Part shown: one piece after another, positions 25,163-33,891 of the stretch
Layout of the letters: each line of letters opens with the position of its first letter
Position numbering within the stretch: position 1 is the first letter of the stretch
Assembly (NCBI GenBank): GCA_019322435.1
Contig: JAHWIR010000004.1
Location: 1-64,000 of the forward strand
Reading direction: 5' to 3'
DNA length: 64,000 nt
Source: Candidatus Woesearchaeota archaeon
GTDB lineage: Archaea > Nanobdellota > Nanobdellia > Woesearchaeales > WJKL01
Translations under genes and position numbers: made by a program
Notes under the pieces: generated by a model
The model's input: the letters and a program-made list of their open reading frames with translations, nothing else
Told to the model about the DNA's origin: nothing
Databases searched by the model: none

Positions 25163-26557
25163 TTCTTTCATCAATTTGTTGATAACAGCAGGATCAGCCT
25201 GTCCTTTTGTCTTTCTCATGACATGCCCTATCAAGAACTGCAGTGCTTTTTTCTCTCCTTTTTTATAGTCTTCAACAGCTTGTGGATTATCTTTGATAGC
25301 TTCTTCGCAGAATTTCTTTATCTGCTCCACATCACCGATTTTCTTGACACCCATCTTTGACACATAGTCTTTTGGAGAGAACGGCTTTTGTATCAATTCC
25401 TCAAGAATCTTCTTGGCAACAGCATCTGTTATCTCTTTTTTCTCAACCATCTGTAAAAGTTCAATCAGATGCCTTTCATCTATGATTATATCCTTCAATG
25501 CTCTGTTGTTGAAATGCAATACTCTCATCAATTCCCTTCTCAGCCATCTTGCAGCCAGAACAGGGTCAACCTCTTCAGCAACTTTCTCAAACAGCTCTGC
25601 CAATGACCTTTCAGCTGCAATCACTTTTGCATCTTCCTCGCTTATCTTGAATTCCTTTGCATATCTTATTGACTTTTCCTGTGCCAATTCAGGCATCTCT
25701 TTCTGGATTTCATCAATCCACTCCTGGCTTATCTCTGTCTTCACTAGATCAGGCTCAATAATATACCCGTATTCTTCTTCAACCTCTTTTTTCCTCATTG
25801 CCCTTGTTATCCCAACATCAGCATCCCATGCTCTTGTTTCCTGCACAACAGTTTTAGCTTCCTGCTTCTGCCTTTCAACCTCATACTTCAATGCTCTTTC
25901 TATCTCCTTAAATCCAGTAATATTCTTTATCTCAACCCTTGTATATTTTGTATCCTTTATGCTGACATTAGCATCTGCTTTTATCACACATCTATTAATA
26001 TCAAAAATATCAAGATAATTCAGAATCTTGATCAGCTGCTTCATAAACTCCCTTGCTTCCTCAGGGCTTTCCAAATCAGGCTCAGTAACAACCTCTACAA
26101 GAGGATCTCCGCTTCTGTTATAATCAACCAGAACAAAACTGCTTTTCTCCATTCCAGCAGGATGCAGCAAAGCAGCAGGATCCTCTTCCATATGAACTCT
26201 TGTTATTCCGATTGTCTTTCCGCTTCCTAATCCTAATTTCCCATTAGTTCCAAGAGGAATCTCATACTGAGAAATCTGATAATTCTTTGCCATGTCTGGA
26301 TAAAAATAACTCTTTCTTGAGAAAATCAATTCAGGACTTACTTTGCAGCCCAATGCCAAACACAATCTCAAAGCATATTCAACAGCTTTCTTGTTCAAAA
26401 CAGGCTTGCTTCCAGGCATTCCCAAGCAAACTTCACATGTTCTAGTATTTGGCTCATCAGTCCCAGAAGTAGCGCATCCGCAAAACAGCTTTGTGTCAGT
26501 AGCCAACTCTACATGAATCTCCAATCCAATCACAATATCTGATTTGAATTTTTTCAT
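25148..26557 (-). CDS. gatB: Asp/Glu-tRNA amidotransferase subunit B
   Basis: GatCAB subunit that activates mischarged Asp-tRNA(Asn) (or Glu-tRNA(Gln)). The 469 residues start VIGLEIHVELATDTKLFCGC and include the zinc cysteines (CGC, CEVC), YSFYPDMAKNYQISQYEIPL-type core and a C-terminal YqeY helical domain, all intact. It is the last gene of the aspS-HAD-gatC-gatA-membrane protein-gatB operon and overlaps the small membrane gene by four bases. Since GatDE handles tRNA-Gln, this complex presumably makes Asn-tRNA with the linked AspRS. Confidence 0.96.
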   Translation of the reverse strand: MKKFKSDIVIGLEIHVELATDTKLFCGCATSGTDEPNTRTCEVCLGMPGSKPVLNKKAVEYALRLCLALGCKVSPELIFSRKSYFYPDMAKNYQISQYEIPLGTNGKLGLGSGKTIGITRVHMEEDPAALLHPAGMEKSSFVLVDYNRSGDPLVEVVTEPDLESPEEAREFMKQLIKILNYLDIFDINRCVIKADANVSIKDTKYTRVEIKNITGFKEIERALKYEVERQKQEAKTVVQETRAWDADVGITRAMRKKEVEEEYGYIIEPDLVKTEISQEWIDEIQKEMPELAQEKSIRYAKEFKISEEDAKVIAAERSLAELFEKVAEEVDPVLAARWLRRELMRVLHFNNRALKDIIIDERHLIELLQMVEKKEITDAVAKKILEELIQKPFSPKDYVSKMGVKKIGDVEQIKKFCEEAIKDNPQAVEDYKKGEKKALQFLIGHVMRKTKGQADPAVINKLMKELIAD

Positions 26558-26796
26558 TTCTTTTTTATCCTTTTCCTAACATGATGGAATATTGTATATC
26601 CCACTGAAACCAAAAAATACAATGGAATAACAAATATAGCGATAATAAAGAAAAATGCTTCATCTCCGCCTGTTCTGCTGAAATAATCAAAAAATAATGC
26701 ATACACTAAATTATGCAATAGCACAGCCAAAATAAATGCTCCAATTATCAGCAATAATTTCTTTAAATTCAGTAAAAGATATTTTTCTAGTTTCAT
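26554..26796 (-). CDS. small membrane protein inside the gat operon
   Basis: Eighty residues with two strong hydrophobic helices (about 14-35 and 46-66) and a basic C terminus (FHHVRKRIKKK) that should face the cytoplasm. It overlaps gatA upstream and gatB downstream by four bases each (ATGA), so it is translated as an integral part of the operon. No family recognised. It may tether the amidotransferase or simply be co-expressed. Confidence 0.75.
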   Translation of the reverse strand: MKLEKYLLLNLKKLLLIIGAFILAVLLHNLVYALFFDYFSRTGGDEAFFFIIAIFVIPLYFLVSVGYTIFHHVRKRIKKK

Positions 26797-28217
26797 TTTA
26801 ACAACGCCCCTCCTAATCTTATCAAACTGTTCTCATCCAGATGCTTTCCAATCAGCATCATTCCAACTGGTAATTCACTTTCTTTTCCTTTTCCTTCAAA
26901 ACCAACAGGAATATTCATATGCGGCAATCCAGCCAGATTTGGTGCAACAGTCAAAACATCAATCATATAATTCTGTATTACAGTCAGCTTATCAATCTCT
27001 TCAAATTTTGGAGGAAGCATAGGCACAGTCGGACAGACTAAAACATCATAATTCTTGAATGCTTTGTTGTATTCTTCAATTATCTTTGTCCTGACTTTCA
27101 TTGCTTTCATATAATAAGCATCTCTATAGCCAGCCATCCTTGCAAAAGTTCCCAGCATAATCCTTCTCTTAGCTTCTTTTCCAAGATTCTTGCTTCTGAC
27201 TTTTGAGAAATATTCATTAAATCCTCCTTCCAGCTTCTCATGCTTTCCATACCTCATTCCGCAGTATCTTGCCAGATTAGTAGAAGCTTCTGAAGGTGCA
27301 GTCATATAATAAGTTGGGATTCCGTATTTCACACCAATCGGCAGACTTACTTCTTCACACTTAACTCCTAATCCTTCTAATTCAGCAATCTTCTTTCTGA
27401 TTGCTTTCTCAACAGCCTTGTCAGTTCCTTCTGTAAAAGCCTCTTTTATTATTCCTACTTTCATTCCAGAAACATCAACACCAACCTGCTTGCTGTAGTC
27501 TTCAACAGGAACATCCAAGCAAGTTGATTCATTATCATCATAGCCAGCAATGACTTCCATCATCAAAGCAATATCTTCCATATGCTTTCCCATTGGACCT
27601 ATTTTATCTAAACTGTTTCCATAATCCAGCAGCCCATATCTTGAAACTCTTCCATAAGTTGGGCAGAATCCAATAACTCCGCAGAATGATGCAGGGTTCA
27701 CAATGCTTCCGCCAGTAGACTCTCCTAGACTGATGTGAGGAAAATCTGCTAATTGTGATATTCCTCCACTTCCACCACTTGAACCACCGCAAGCTCTTTT
27801 TTTGTCAAAAGGATTCAACGGAACTTTGTAATCAACACCAACATTAACACTAAAACCCCCAAAACCAAACTCATCTTGTGCTGTTTTCCCAATGATGATT
27901 CCGCCTTCTTTCTTCACCCTTTCAATAACAGTAGCATCAAATACTGGCTTATACCCTTCCAATATCCTGCTTCCGCTTGCAGTCTCAACTCCTTTAACAC
28001 AGATACAATCCTTAACAGAAACAATAACTCCAGCCAGTTTCCCATCTGGATTCTTAGCAACCTCCTTAGCCTGCGCAATAGCCTCTTTCTCGCAAATCAC
28101 ATTAAAATAATTATATTCCTTATTTATCTTCTTGCATTGCTCAATAACTTTTTTAGTATGCTCAACTACATCAATCTTCCCTGCTCTTACTTGGCTGACA
28201 AAATCTTCTGCTTTCAT
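26793..28217 (-). CDS. gatA: Asp/Glu-tRNA amidotransferase subunit A
   Basis: Amidase subunit that frees ammonia from glutamine for GatB. The 474 residues carry the amidase-signature catalytic triad: Lys69 in VSVKDCICVKG, the cis-serine in GGSSGGSGG (146-150), and the nucleophile Ser171 in GESTGGSIVNPASFCG. Length is normal. It overlaps gatC by four bases upstream and a small membrane gene downstream, so the GatCAB set is translationally coupled. Confidence 0.97.
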   Translation of the reverse strand: MKAEDFVSQVRAGKIDVVEHTKKVIEQCKKINKEYNYFNVICEKEAIAQAKEVAKNPDGKLAGVIVSVKDCICVKGVETASGSRILEGYKPVFDATVIERVKKEGGIIIGKTAQDEFGFGGFSVNVGVDYKVPLNPFDKKRACGGSSGGSGGISQLADFPHISLGESTGGSIVNPASFCGVIGFCPTYGRVSRYGLLDYGNSLDKIGPMGKHMEDIALMMEVIAGYDDNESTCLDVPVEDYSKQVGVDVSGMKVGIIKEAFTEGTDKAVEKAIRKKIAELEGLGVKCEEVSLPIGVKYGIPTYYMTAPSEASTNLARYCGMRYGKHEKLEGGFNEYFSKVRSKNLGKEAKRRIMLGTFARMAGYRDAYYMKAMKVRTKIIEEYNKAFKNYDVLVCPTVPMLPPKFEEIDKLTVIQNYMIDVLTVAPNLAGLPHMNIPVGFEGKGKESELPVGMMLIGKHLDENSLIRLGGALLK

Positions 28218-28498
28218 ATTGCCCTCGGCCCCTTGAAATAACCGTCCTTCTTGTGCTCAGTGTTTTCCAATGCTTCCTCTTGGCTCAGACTGTCTTCAAC
28301 AAGATCTTCCCTTAACCTGTTCTTCATCTCAACAGGCTGAAATGATTCCTTTGTCCCTTTTGTATCAACCTCATCAATCTTAGAAAAAGCATCCAGTATC
28401 TCTTTGAAATCCTTCTCAAACAGCTTGACCTCTGCCTCAGTCAGCTCCAGCCTTGCCAAAGAAGCTACTTTTCTGATTAATTCTTTGTCAACTTTCAT
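28214..28498 (-). CDS. gatC: Asp/Glu-tRNA amidotransferase subunit C
   Basis: Small chaperone-like subunit that bridges GatA and GatB. The 94 residues begin VDKELIRKVASLARLELTEAE, the standard GatC opening, then DFKEILDAFSKIDEVDT, and end with a DGYFKGPRAI tail typical of the family. It overlaps gatA by four bases and follows the HAD hydrolase gene by 37 bases. Confidence 0.95.
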   Translation of the reverse strand: MKVDKELIRKVASLARLELTEAEVKLFEKDFKEILDAFSKIDEVDTKGTKESFQPVEMKNRLREDLVEDSLSQEEALENTEHKKDGYFKGPRAI

Positions 28499-28535
28499 AT
28501 GTTTAGAAGATAGGGCTATTATTTATATAGTTTTC

Positions 28536-29171
28536 TTAAATATAATCAAGGATATCAATCAGCTTGTCAACATCATGGTTAACAACTTCTTGTATCTGTC
28601 TTAAATGCGGTTTAACAGCAAAACTCTCTAATTCTTTCATCATCCAATAATCATTGATATCGTCACCGCCAATTGCAATGCAGTCTTTAATATCAGCTCC
28701 TTCTTCCTCAATAATCCCTTTAATAATGTGAACTTTGCCTTGTCCTCTTCTATATTCAGGACGCTCCTCTATCTTCTGAAAAAATTCATTTTTATCAAAA
28801 ATAAACTCATAAGCAGTATATAATTCGTCTATTCCTAAATGTTCCTTAGCTAATTCAGCAAGAACACTTATTGCTCCAGTTACAACAATGACTTTAAATC
28901 CTTTATCATGTAATCCTTTAATTAGCTCTTTTGCACCTTCAAAAACCTCATAATCTCTAAGAACTTCAATCATCTGTTTTTTTGTAATTTTTTGCTTTTG
29001 CCATATTTTCTCTAACTGCCTTCTGCCCTCTTCATAACTAATCTTTCCTTCTTCATAAAGTTCTAAGAAATCTTTATACCATCCTTCATTACCAAATGAC
29101 TTTGCAAGTTTGCTCCAATTTCCAAGACTAATCAGAGTTCCTTCCAAATCAACAAAAGCTATCTTTTTCAT
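28536..29171 (-). CDS. HAD-superfamily phosphatase (SerB-like)
   Basis: Phosphotransferase of 211 residues. Motif I DLEGTLIS carries D8, but the usual second Asp of DxDGT is Glu, as in some SerB-like groups. Motif II is VVTGA and motif III/IV is IAIGGDDINDYWM. A helical cap sits after motif I. Substrate unknown (phosphoserine-like small molecules are plausible). It lies between aspS (7 bases) and gatC in the amidation operon; its relation to tRNA charging is not evident. Confidence 0.82.
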   Translation of the reverse strand: MKKIAFVDLEGTLISLGNWSKLAKSFGNEGWYKDFLELYEEGKISYEEGRRQLEKIWQKQKITKKQMIEVLRDYEVFEGAKELIKGLHDKGFKVIVVTGAISVLAELAKEHLGIDELYTAYEFIFDKNEFFQKIEERPEYRRGQGKVHIIKGIIEEEGADIKDCIAIGGDDINDYWMMKELESFAVKPHLRQIQEVVNHDVDKLIDILDYI

Positions 29172-29178
29172 CTTAGAA

Positions 29179-30927
29179 CTATTTCTTCTTAACCAGCTCA
29201 GTCTTGATATGCAGTTCCTTCAGCTGCTGCTCTTCAACTCCAGATGGACTGCCATCCATTGGGCATTCTGCAGCTTTGTTCTTAGGAAATGCCATCACTT
29301 CTCTGATATCATTGATTCCATTCAGCAAAGCGCAGATTCTGTCAAAGCCAAATGCAATCCCTCCGTGTGGTGGTGCTCCATACTTGAATGAATTCAATAA
29401 AAATCCAAATCTTTCCTCTGCTTCAGCATAAGTCATCCCTATCACTTTCAAGACCTTTTCCTGCAGCTCTTTTCTATGTATCCTAATGCTTCCTCCTCCC
29501 AGCTCAACACCATTCAAAGCCAGATCATACAATTTTCCAGTTACTTTTCCAGGCTCTTTCTCCAGGAACTTGACTTTATCTTCTTTAGGCATTGAAAAGA
29601 TATGATGCATTGGACTCCATCTTCCATTATCTTCATCCCATTCAAACAATGGAAAATCAGTTATCCAGCAGAACTTGAACTCTTCTTCTTTTGCTAATTT
29701 CAGATCATCTCTTAATTTTAACCTCAATTCCCCTAAAACATAATTAACTGTATTTGCTTTATCAGCAATAAACATCAAAACACTTCCAGGCTTTGCTTTA
29801 GTAGCTTCTAATAGTTCTTTTTGTATAGCTTCGCTAAAGAATTTCACAATATTGCTTTCCAGCCCTTTGTCAGTTACTTTCATCCAAGCCATTCCTTTTG
29901 CTCCAACTTCTTGGCAGAAACTGATATACTCGTCTAATTCCTTCCTGCTGAAATCCTTTTCAGGAGCAAGGCACTTTACAGATTCCGCATCCTTGAAAAC
30001 ACCAAACTCTCCTTTCTTAACAACATCACTGACATCAATCAATTCCAATCCAAACCTCAGGTCAGGCTTGTCACTTCCATACCTGTTCATTGCTTCTTCA
30101 TATGTAAATCTTGGAAATGGAGTCTTAAGCTCAACATCAATTGCTTTTTTCCAGATTGCTCTAATTAATCCTTCCCCTAATTTATAAATATCTTCCTCGT
30201 CAATAAAACTCATCTCAATATCAATCTGGGTAAATTCTGGCTGCCTGTCCTGCCTTAGATCCTCATCCCTCAAGCATCTTGCTAGCTGGTAATATCTGTC
30301 CATTCCACTAACCATCAAAATCTGCTTGTACAGCTGCGGTGATTGAGGTAGTGAATAAAACTTCCCAGGATTGACTCTTGACGGAACAATATAATCCCTT
30401 GCTCCTTCAGGAGTTGCCCTTATCAGCAAAGGAGTTTCAATCTCCATAAACTTTTCATTATTCAAAAATTCCCTTGTAGCTTCAGCAGCCTTATGCCTTA
30501 TCATCAGTCTTTTCTGCATAACAGGCCTTCTCAAATCAAGATATCTATACTGCAGCCTAATATCTTCTCCAGCTTCTTTCCTATCATCAACTTCAATTGG
30601 CGGTGTCTCTGCTTTGTTCAAGACATCTAATTTAGAGACTTCAACCTCAATCTTTCCAGTCTTCATCTTAGGATTTTCCATGCCTTGTTTTCTTGCAACA
30701 ACTTTGCCATCTACAGAAATAACATCCTCTCTCCTTAGTTTCTCAGCAGCAGAAAAATCTTCCTTATTCTTCGGGTCAAAAACAATCTGCATTAATCCAT
30801 ATCTGTCTCTTAAATCAATGAAAATCAAGCCGCCATGGTCTCTTCTGCTATGGACCCATCCAGATAATTTAACTTCTTTATCTATATCTTTTGCTCCTAA
30901 TCCGCCGCATGTGTGCGTTCTTAACAT
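29179..30927 (-). CDS. aspS: aspartyl-tRNA synthetase, bacterial type with GAD domain
   Basis: Class II synthetase attaching Asp to tRNA. It has 582 residues from the ATG at 30927 (a start at 30951 would add eight unconserved residues). It is bacterial in plan: N-terminal OB domain with GWVHSRRDHGGLIFIDLRDR, motif 2 region YQLARCLRDEDLRQDRQPEFTQ-like, a GAD insertion after RYGSDKPDLRFG (about 275-400), and motif 3 GIAFGFDRI. Archaeal AspRS lacks the GAD insertion and is near 430 residues. Together with gatCAB in one operon it is probably the non-discriminating form that makes Asp-tRNA(Asn). It shares a short divergent promoter with tgt. Confidence 0.95.
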   Translation of the reverse strand: MLRTHTCGGLGAKDIDKEVKLSGWVHSRRDHGGLIFIDLRDRYGLMQIVFDPKNKEDFSAAEKLRREDVISVDGKVVARKQGMENPKMKTGKIEVEVSKLDVLNKAETPPIEVDDRKEAGEDIRLQYRYLDLRRPVMQKRLMIRHKAAEATREFLNNEKFMEIETPLLIRATPEGARDYIVPSRVNPGKFYSLPQSPQLYKQILMVSGMDRYYQLARCLRDEDLRQDRQPEFTQIDIEMSFIDEEDIYKLGEGLIRAIWKKAIDVELKTPFPRFTYEEAMNRYGSDKPDLRFGLELIDVSDVVKKGEFGVFKDAESVKCLAPEKDFSRKELDEYISFCQEVGAKGMAWMKVTDKGLESNIVKFFSEAIQKELLEATKAKPGSVLMFIADKANTVNYVLGELRLKLRDDLKLAKEEEFKFCWITDFPLFEWDEDNGRWSPMHHIFSMPKEDKVKFLEKEPGKVTGKLYDLALNGVELGGGSIRIHRKELQEKVLKVIGMTYAEAEERFGFLLNSFKYGAPPHGGIAFGFDRICALLNGINDIREVMAFPKNKAAECPMDGSPSGVEEQQLKELHIKTELVKKK

Positions 30928-30980
30928 AATAGGAAAGATTATGCAGTACATTTATAAAATTTATGTTATTCTCATCAGAT
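30928..30980. promoter_or_regulatory. shared divergent promoter of aspS and tgt
   Basis: Only 53 bases separate the two start codons. ATTTATAAAAT (about 30950-30960) reads as a TATA box on both strands, and lies about 27 bases from the ATG on each side, so both genes should be leaderless and driven from one element. Confidence 0.55.
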
Positions 30981-32072
30981 ATGTTCAGACTAATAGCCAA
31001 AGACGGCAATGCAAGAGCAGGAATCCTAAAAACATCACATTGCAATATAGAAACACCTTTCTTCATGCCTGTTGCAACAAAAACAGCTGTAAAATACCTT
31101 GATCCTAAAGATTTAGAAGAAATTGGTGTTCAGGCAGTGATTGCAAATGCCTTTGTTCTTTCATTAAGACCAGGAATCCAGACAATCAAGAAAGCAGGCG
31201 GCATTAATGAATTCATGAATTTCCACAATGCAATATTCACAGACTCTGGAGGCTTTCAAAAAATAAAAGATTCTTTCTACATTAAAAGCACAGACAAAGG
31301 CCTTCGTCTAAAATCCCCATTTGACGGAAAAAAATTCCTGTTGACTCCAAAACTGCTGATGAAAATCCAAAATACTATAGATTCAGATGTTGCAATGGTC
31401 ATAGATGAAATGCCTCTGCATCATCAATCCAAAAAAGAGATAGAATTAGCAGTTAAAAGAACACACAAATGGGCAAAAGAATGTTTAAAGCATCACAAGA
31501 ACAAAAAACAATTATTATTCGGAATTGCACAAGGCGGCTTGCATCAAGACCTAAGAGAAAAATCAGCAAAATTCATTGGCTCATTGCCTTTTGACGGATT
31601 TGCTTTTGGCGGCTTGGCAATTGGCGAGCCTGAAAAGAAAACATACAAGATGATTAACTCCCAAGTTCAACATTTCCCAGAAAACAAGCCCCGTTATCTG
31701 ATGGGTGTCGGCACTCCAGTGCAATTAATAAATGCAATAGCAGCAGGAGCAGACTGTTTTGACTCAACCTTCCCAACACAAAATGCACGCCACAGTACAT
31801 TATTCACATCAAAAGGAAAAATAAAAATAAAAAATGCAAAATACAAAAACGATTTAGCTCCAATTGACAAAAACTGCAATTGTTACATATGCAAAAACTA
31901 TACTCGCGCACATATAAGACATTTGATGAAGATGGGAGAAGCAAATGGCTTAAGATACTGCACTTATCATAACATCTATTTCATCAATAATTTAATGAAA
32001 CAAATAAGAACAGCAATCAAAGAAAAAAGATTTACTAAATTTAAAAAAGAATTCTTAAAAAAATATAAATAA
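30981..32072 (+). CDS. tgt: tRNA-guanine transglycosylase, bacterial/queuine type
   Basis: Exchanges a guanine in tRNA for a modified base. The 363 residues from MFRLIAKDG have Asp88 in FTDSGGFQ, GIAQGGL, nucleophile Asp261 in CFDSTFPTQNARHSTLF, and zinc ligands C299, C301, C304 and H330 with bacterial spacing. The FPTQNAR motif and the lack of the archaeal PUA extensions mark it as the queuosine (position 34) type rather than the archaeosine (position 15) type of about 580 residues. The TATA spacing supports 30981 over an upstream ATG at 30963. Confidence 0.93.
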   Translation: MFRLIAKDGNARAGILKTSHCNIETPFFMPVATKTAVKYLDPKDLEEIGVQAVIANAFVLSLRPGIQTIKKAGGINEFMNFHNAIFTDSGGFQKIKDSFYIKSTDKGLRLKSPFDGKKFLLTPKLLMKIQNTIDSDVAMVIDEMPLHHQSKKEIELAVKRTHKWAKECLKHHKNKKQLLFGIAQGGLHQDLREKSAKFIGSLPFDGFAFGGLAIGEPEKKTYKMINSQVQHFPENKPRYLMGVGTPVQLINAIAAGADCFDSTFPTQNARHSTLFTSKGKIKIKNAKYKNDLAPIDKNCNCYICKNYTRAHIRHLMKMGEANGLRYCTYHNIYFINNLMKQIRTAIKEKRFTKFKKEFLKKYK

Positions 32073-32657
32073 TCACTTCAAAGCTTCTGCAATTGTCCTT
32101 CCAAACTCTTTTGCAGCAGGAGGTCCATTCGCTGTAATAATCCGGCTATCAACTACAACATCTTTCTCAACATATTTAGCTCCTTGTGCTGATAACTTCT
32201 CAGCTTGCAATCCATCCCCATTCCAAACAGTTGCTTCCCTGTCCTTCAACAGCCTTGCTTCAGCCAATACCAAAGGAGAAACACAAATTGCTGCAACAAT
32301 CTTCTCGCTATTATCAAAATCCTGCACTAACTTAATAACCTCTTCATTGCCAACCAATTGTTTTCCAGCTCCACTTCCGCCAATCAAAGCAACAGCATCA
32401 TAATCCTCAACATTAACATCTTTAATTGCAACATCAACTTCTGCTTTGCTTCCATCCGCCCCTATAGCTTCTCCAACCTCAAAACTAGCAACCTCAACAG
32501 AAACTCCAGCTTTCTCTAACTCTGCTCTTGTATCCTCATACTCCATAGGCTGAAAATCAGTTTGAGCAACAACCAATAAGACTTTTTTATCCATTTTTAC
32601 AACACCTCCACATCCAACAAGAAATAATAAAACTATGAACATTAAAAGTTTTTTCAT
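32073..32657 (-). CDS. DJ-1/PfpI-family lipoprotein
   Basis: Glutamine-amidotransferase-like DJ-1/PfpI protein exported as a lipoprotein. From the ATG at 32657 (which overlaps the HD gene in an ATGA) the N terminus is a signal of about 15 residues ending in lipobox LVGC at C16. The DJ-1 core follows with an elbow cysteine in VAAICVSPLVLA and Glu in the first strand-loop region. Family members act in stress protection, deglycation or as chaperones. A surface-anchored member is unusual. An upstream start in frame (32687) would bury the signal and is rejected. Confidence 0.85.
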   Translation of the reverse strand: MKKLLMFIVLLFLVGCGGVVKMDKKVLLVVAQTDFQPMEYEDTRAELEKAGVSVEVASFEVGEAIGADGSKAEVDVAIKDVNVEDYDAVALIGGSGAGKQLVGNEEVIKLVQDFDNSEKIVAAICVSPLVLAEARLLKDREATVWNGDGLQAEKLSAQGAKYVEKDVVVDSRIITANGPPAAKEFGRTIAEALK

Positions 32658-33220
32658 CTTTGAATCTTTTTCAAGCTTCTCCACCAATCATTTGAACTGG
32701 TTTTTTCAATTAAAGCTAATAATTTTTTAGCACTCTTTGTCCTAACTACTTTTTTACAATTATCTATCCAATTCTGCGCATCTTTATGTCCAATATCAAT
32801 ATATTCTTTAGCTTGAACAGCACATTCAACATAATCAGCATCCTTTGCTACATTGGCTTCTTTTGTTTTCTTCTCTCTAATTTCCTTGCAAAGCTCAAGA
32901 ACCTCTTTTCCAGGCATTCCAAGATTTTGCATTTGTTCTTTATTTGCTTTTGCTTCAGGTCCTTTGCGATCAAAATATCTCTGTCCTACTTTATGAGGAT
33001 CGTTTATTCTTGATTCGCCAATATCATGAAATAAACATATCTTAACAACCTTATCAGCATCAACTTTTTCCATTTTTGCTAAGAAATAACCAATAATTGC
33101 AGTTCTAAAGCTATGCTCAGCAACATTCTCAGGATCCTTAACATTAATCAACCACCAGCCGCTTCGCTTTGCATGTTTTAACATTCCAGTTTCAAAAAAG
33201 AAATTTATTATATCTTTCAT
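32654..33220 (-). CDS. HD-domain phosphohydrolase (YfbR/HDDC2-like)
   Basis: Nucleotide phosphohydrolase, 188 residues. The metal-binding HD motif is complete: H in VAEHSFRTA, HD in CLFHDIGE and D in AKDADYVEC. The context around it matches the 5'-deoxynucleotidase/HDDC2 family. It overlaps the translin gene (four bases) and the DJ-1 lipoprotein gene (four bases), forming a coupled three-gene operon. Confidence 0.88.
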   Translation of the reverse strand: MKDIINFFFETGMLKHAKRSGWWLINVKDPENVAEHSFRTAIIGYFLAKMEKVDADKVVKICLFHDIGESRINDPHKVGQRYFDRKGPEAKANKEQMQNLGMPGKEVLELCKEIREKKTKEANVAKDADYVECAVQAKEYIDIGHKDAQNWIDNCKKVVRTKSAKKLLALIEKTSSNDWWRSLKKIQR

Positions 33221-33798
33221 AATTTCCCCTTTAACTTCAAATCTAGCACTAAATCCTCCAACTTCTTCAGATCATATTTGACAGAATCAAATTTCCTTCT
33301 CATATCAGAATCTCTAAAATCAAATTTCAATAACATTCCATATATCTCTGATACAGCATCCCTGATTCCAACAACTTTCTTGAATTTGCCGTTTCCAGCA
33401 TACTGCACTGCTTTCCTTCCCAATTCCCCTGTTAAATCAATCAATCCAAGCAGATAATGTGCAGTAACAACTTTCAAGGATTTATGAGTTGGCATCTTTT
33501 TGTTCTTGATAAAATTATAATAGAGCATTGCTTCAACATATTCTGAAATAGCAACCTTATATGCTCCAATCGCTTCCAGCTTAGAATTCTTAACAACAAT
33601 CGCTTCAACCTTCTTCTTCTCTGATTCAATCTTTCTGGCTAATTTCCCAGCCTCAATTAAATCATCTCTGTGAACAGCATAGATTATCTGTTTTGATAAT
33701 TTCAAGATATCCCTGCTTTTCTTGATAACCAATTCCCGATTATCATCAAGACTATTGAATTCAATTCTCATTTCTTTAAAGTCATTCTTATTCAGCAT
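33217..33798 (-). CDS. translin family RNA/DNA-binding protein
   Basis: Translin homologue, 193 residues, all alpha-helical. Typical segments are RELVIKKSRDILKLSKQIIYAVHRDD near the start, ISEYVEAMLYYNFI in the middle and AHYLLGLIDLTGELGRKAVQYA, which is the family's most conserved block. Archaeal translins bind single-stranded nucleic acid and can act as RNases of the C3PO type. It is the first gene of the translin-HD-DJ-1 operon. Confidence 0.9.
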   Translation of the reverse strand: MLNKNDFKEMRIEFNSLDDNRELVIKKSRDILKLSKQIIYAVHRDDLIEAGKLARKIESEKKKVEAIVVKNSKLEAIGAYKVAISEYVEAMLYYNFIKNKKMPTHKSLKVVTAHYLLGLIDLTGELGRKAVQYAGNGKFKKVVGIRDAVSEIYGMLLKFDFRDSDMRRKFDSVKYDLKKLEDLVLDLKLKGKL

Positions 33799-33860
33799 TT
33801 TAACTGTTGATGCAATTATCCTTTATAAACGTTTGCTAAACCAGTTAACTAATAGAAAAG

Positions 33861-33870
33861 TTTATATATA
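33861..33870 (+). promoter_or_regulatory. TATA box of the membrane-protein triplet
   Basis: TTTATATATA centred about 27 bases before the ATG at 33892, with no ribosome site between. This argues for a leaderless message and against the in-frame TTG start at 33874. Confidence 0.6.
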
Positions 33871-33891
33871 AACTTGCTAAAAATACATACT

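Noticed and set aside
25413..26018. 201-codon open frame opposite gatB
   Set aside because: Antisense to a conserved gene, Ser-rich low-complexity translation, no promoter or ribosome site.
30614..31102. 162-codon frame spanning aspS and the start of tgt
   Set aside because: Runs antisense to aspS and out of frame with tgt; composition of a shadow.
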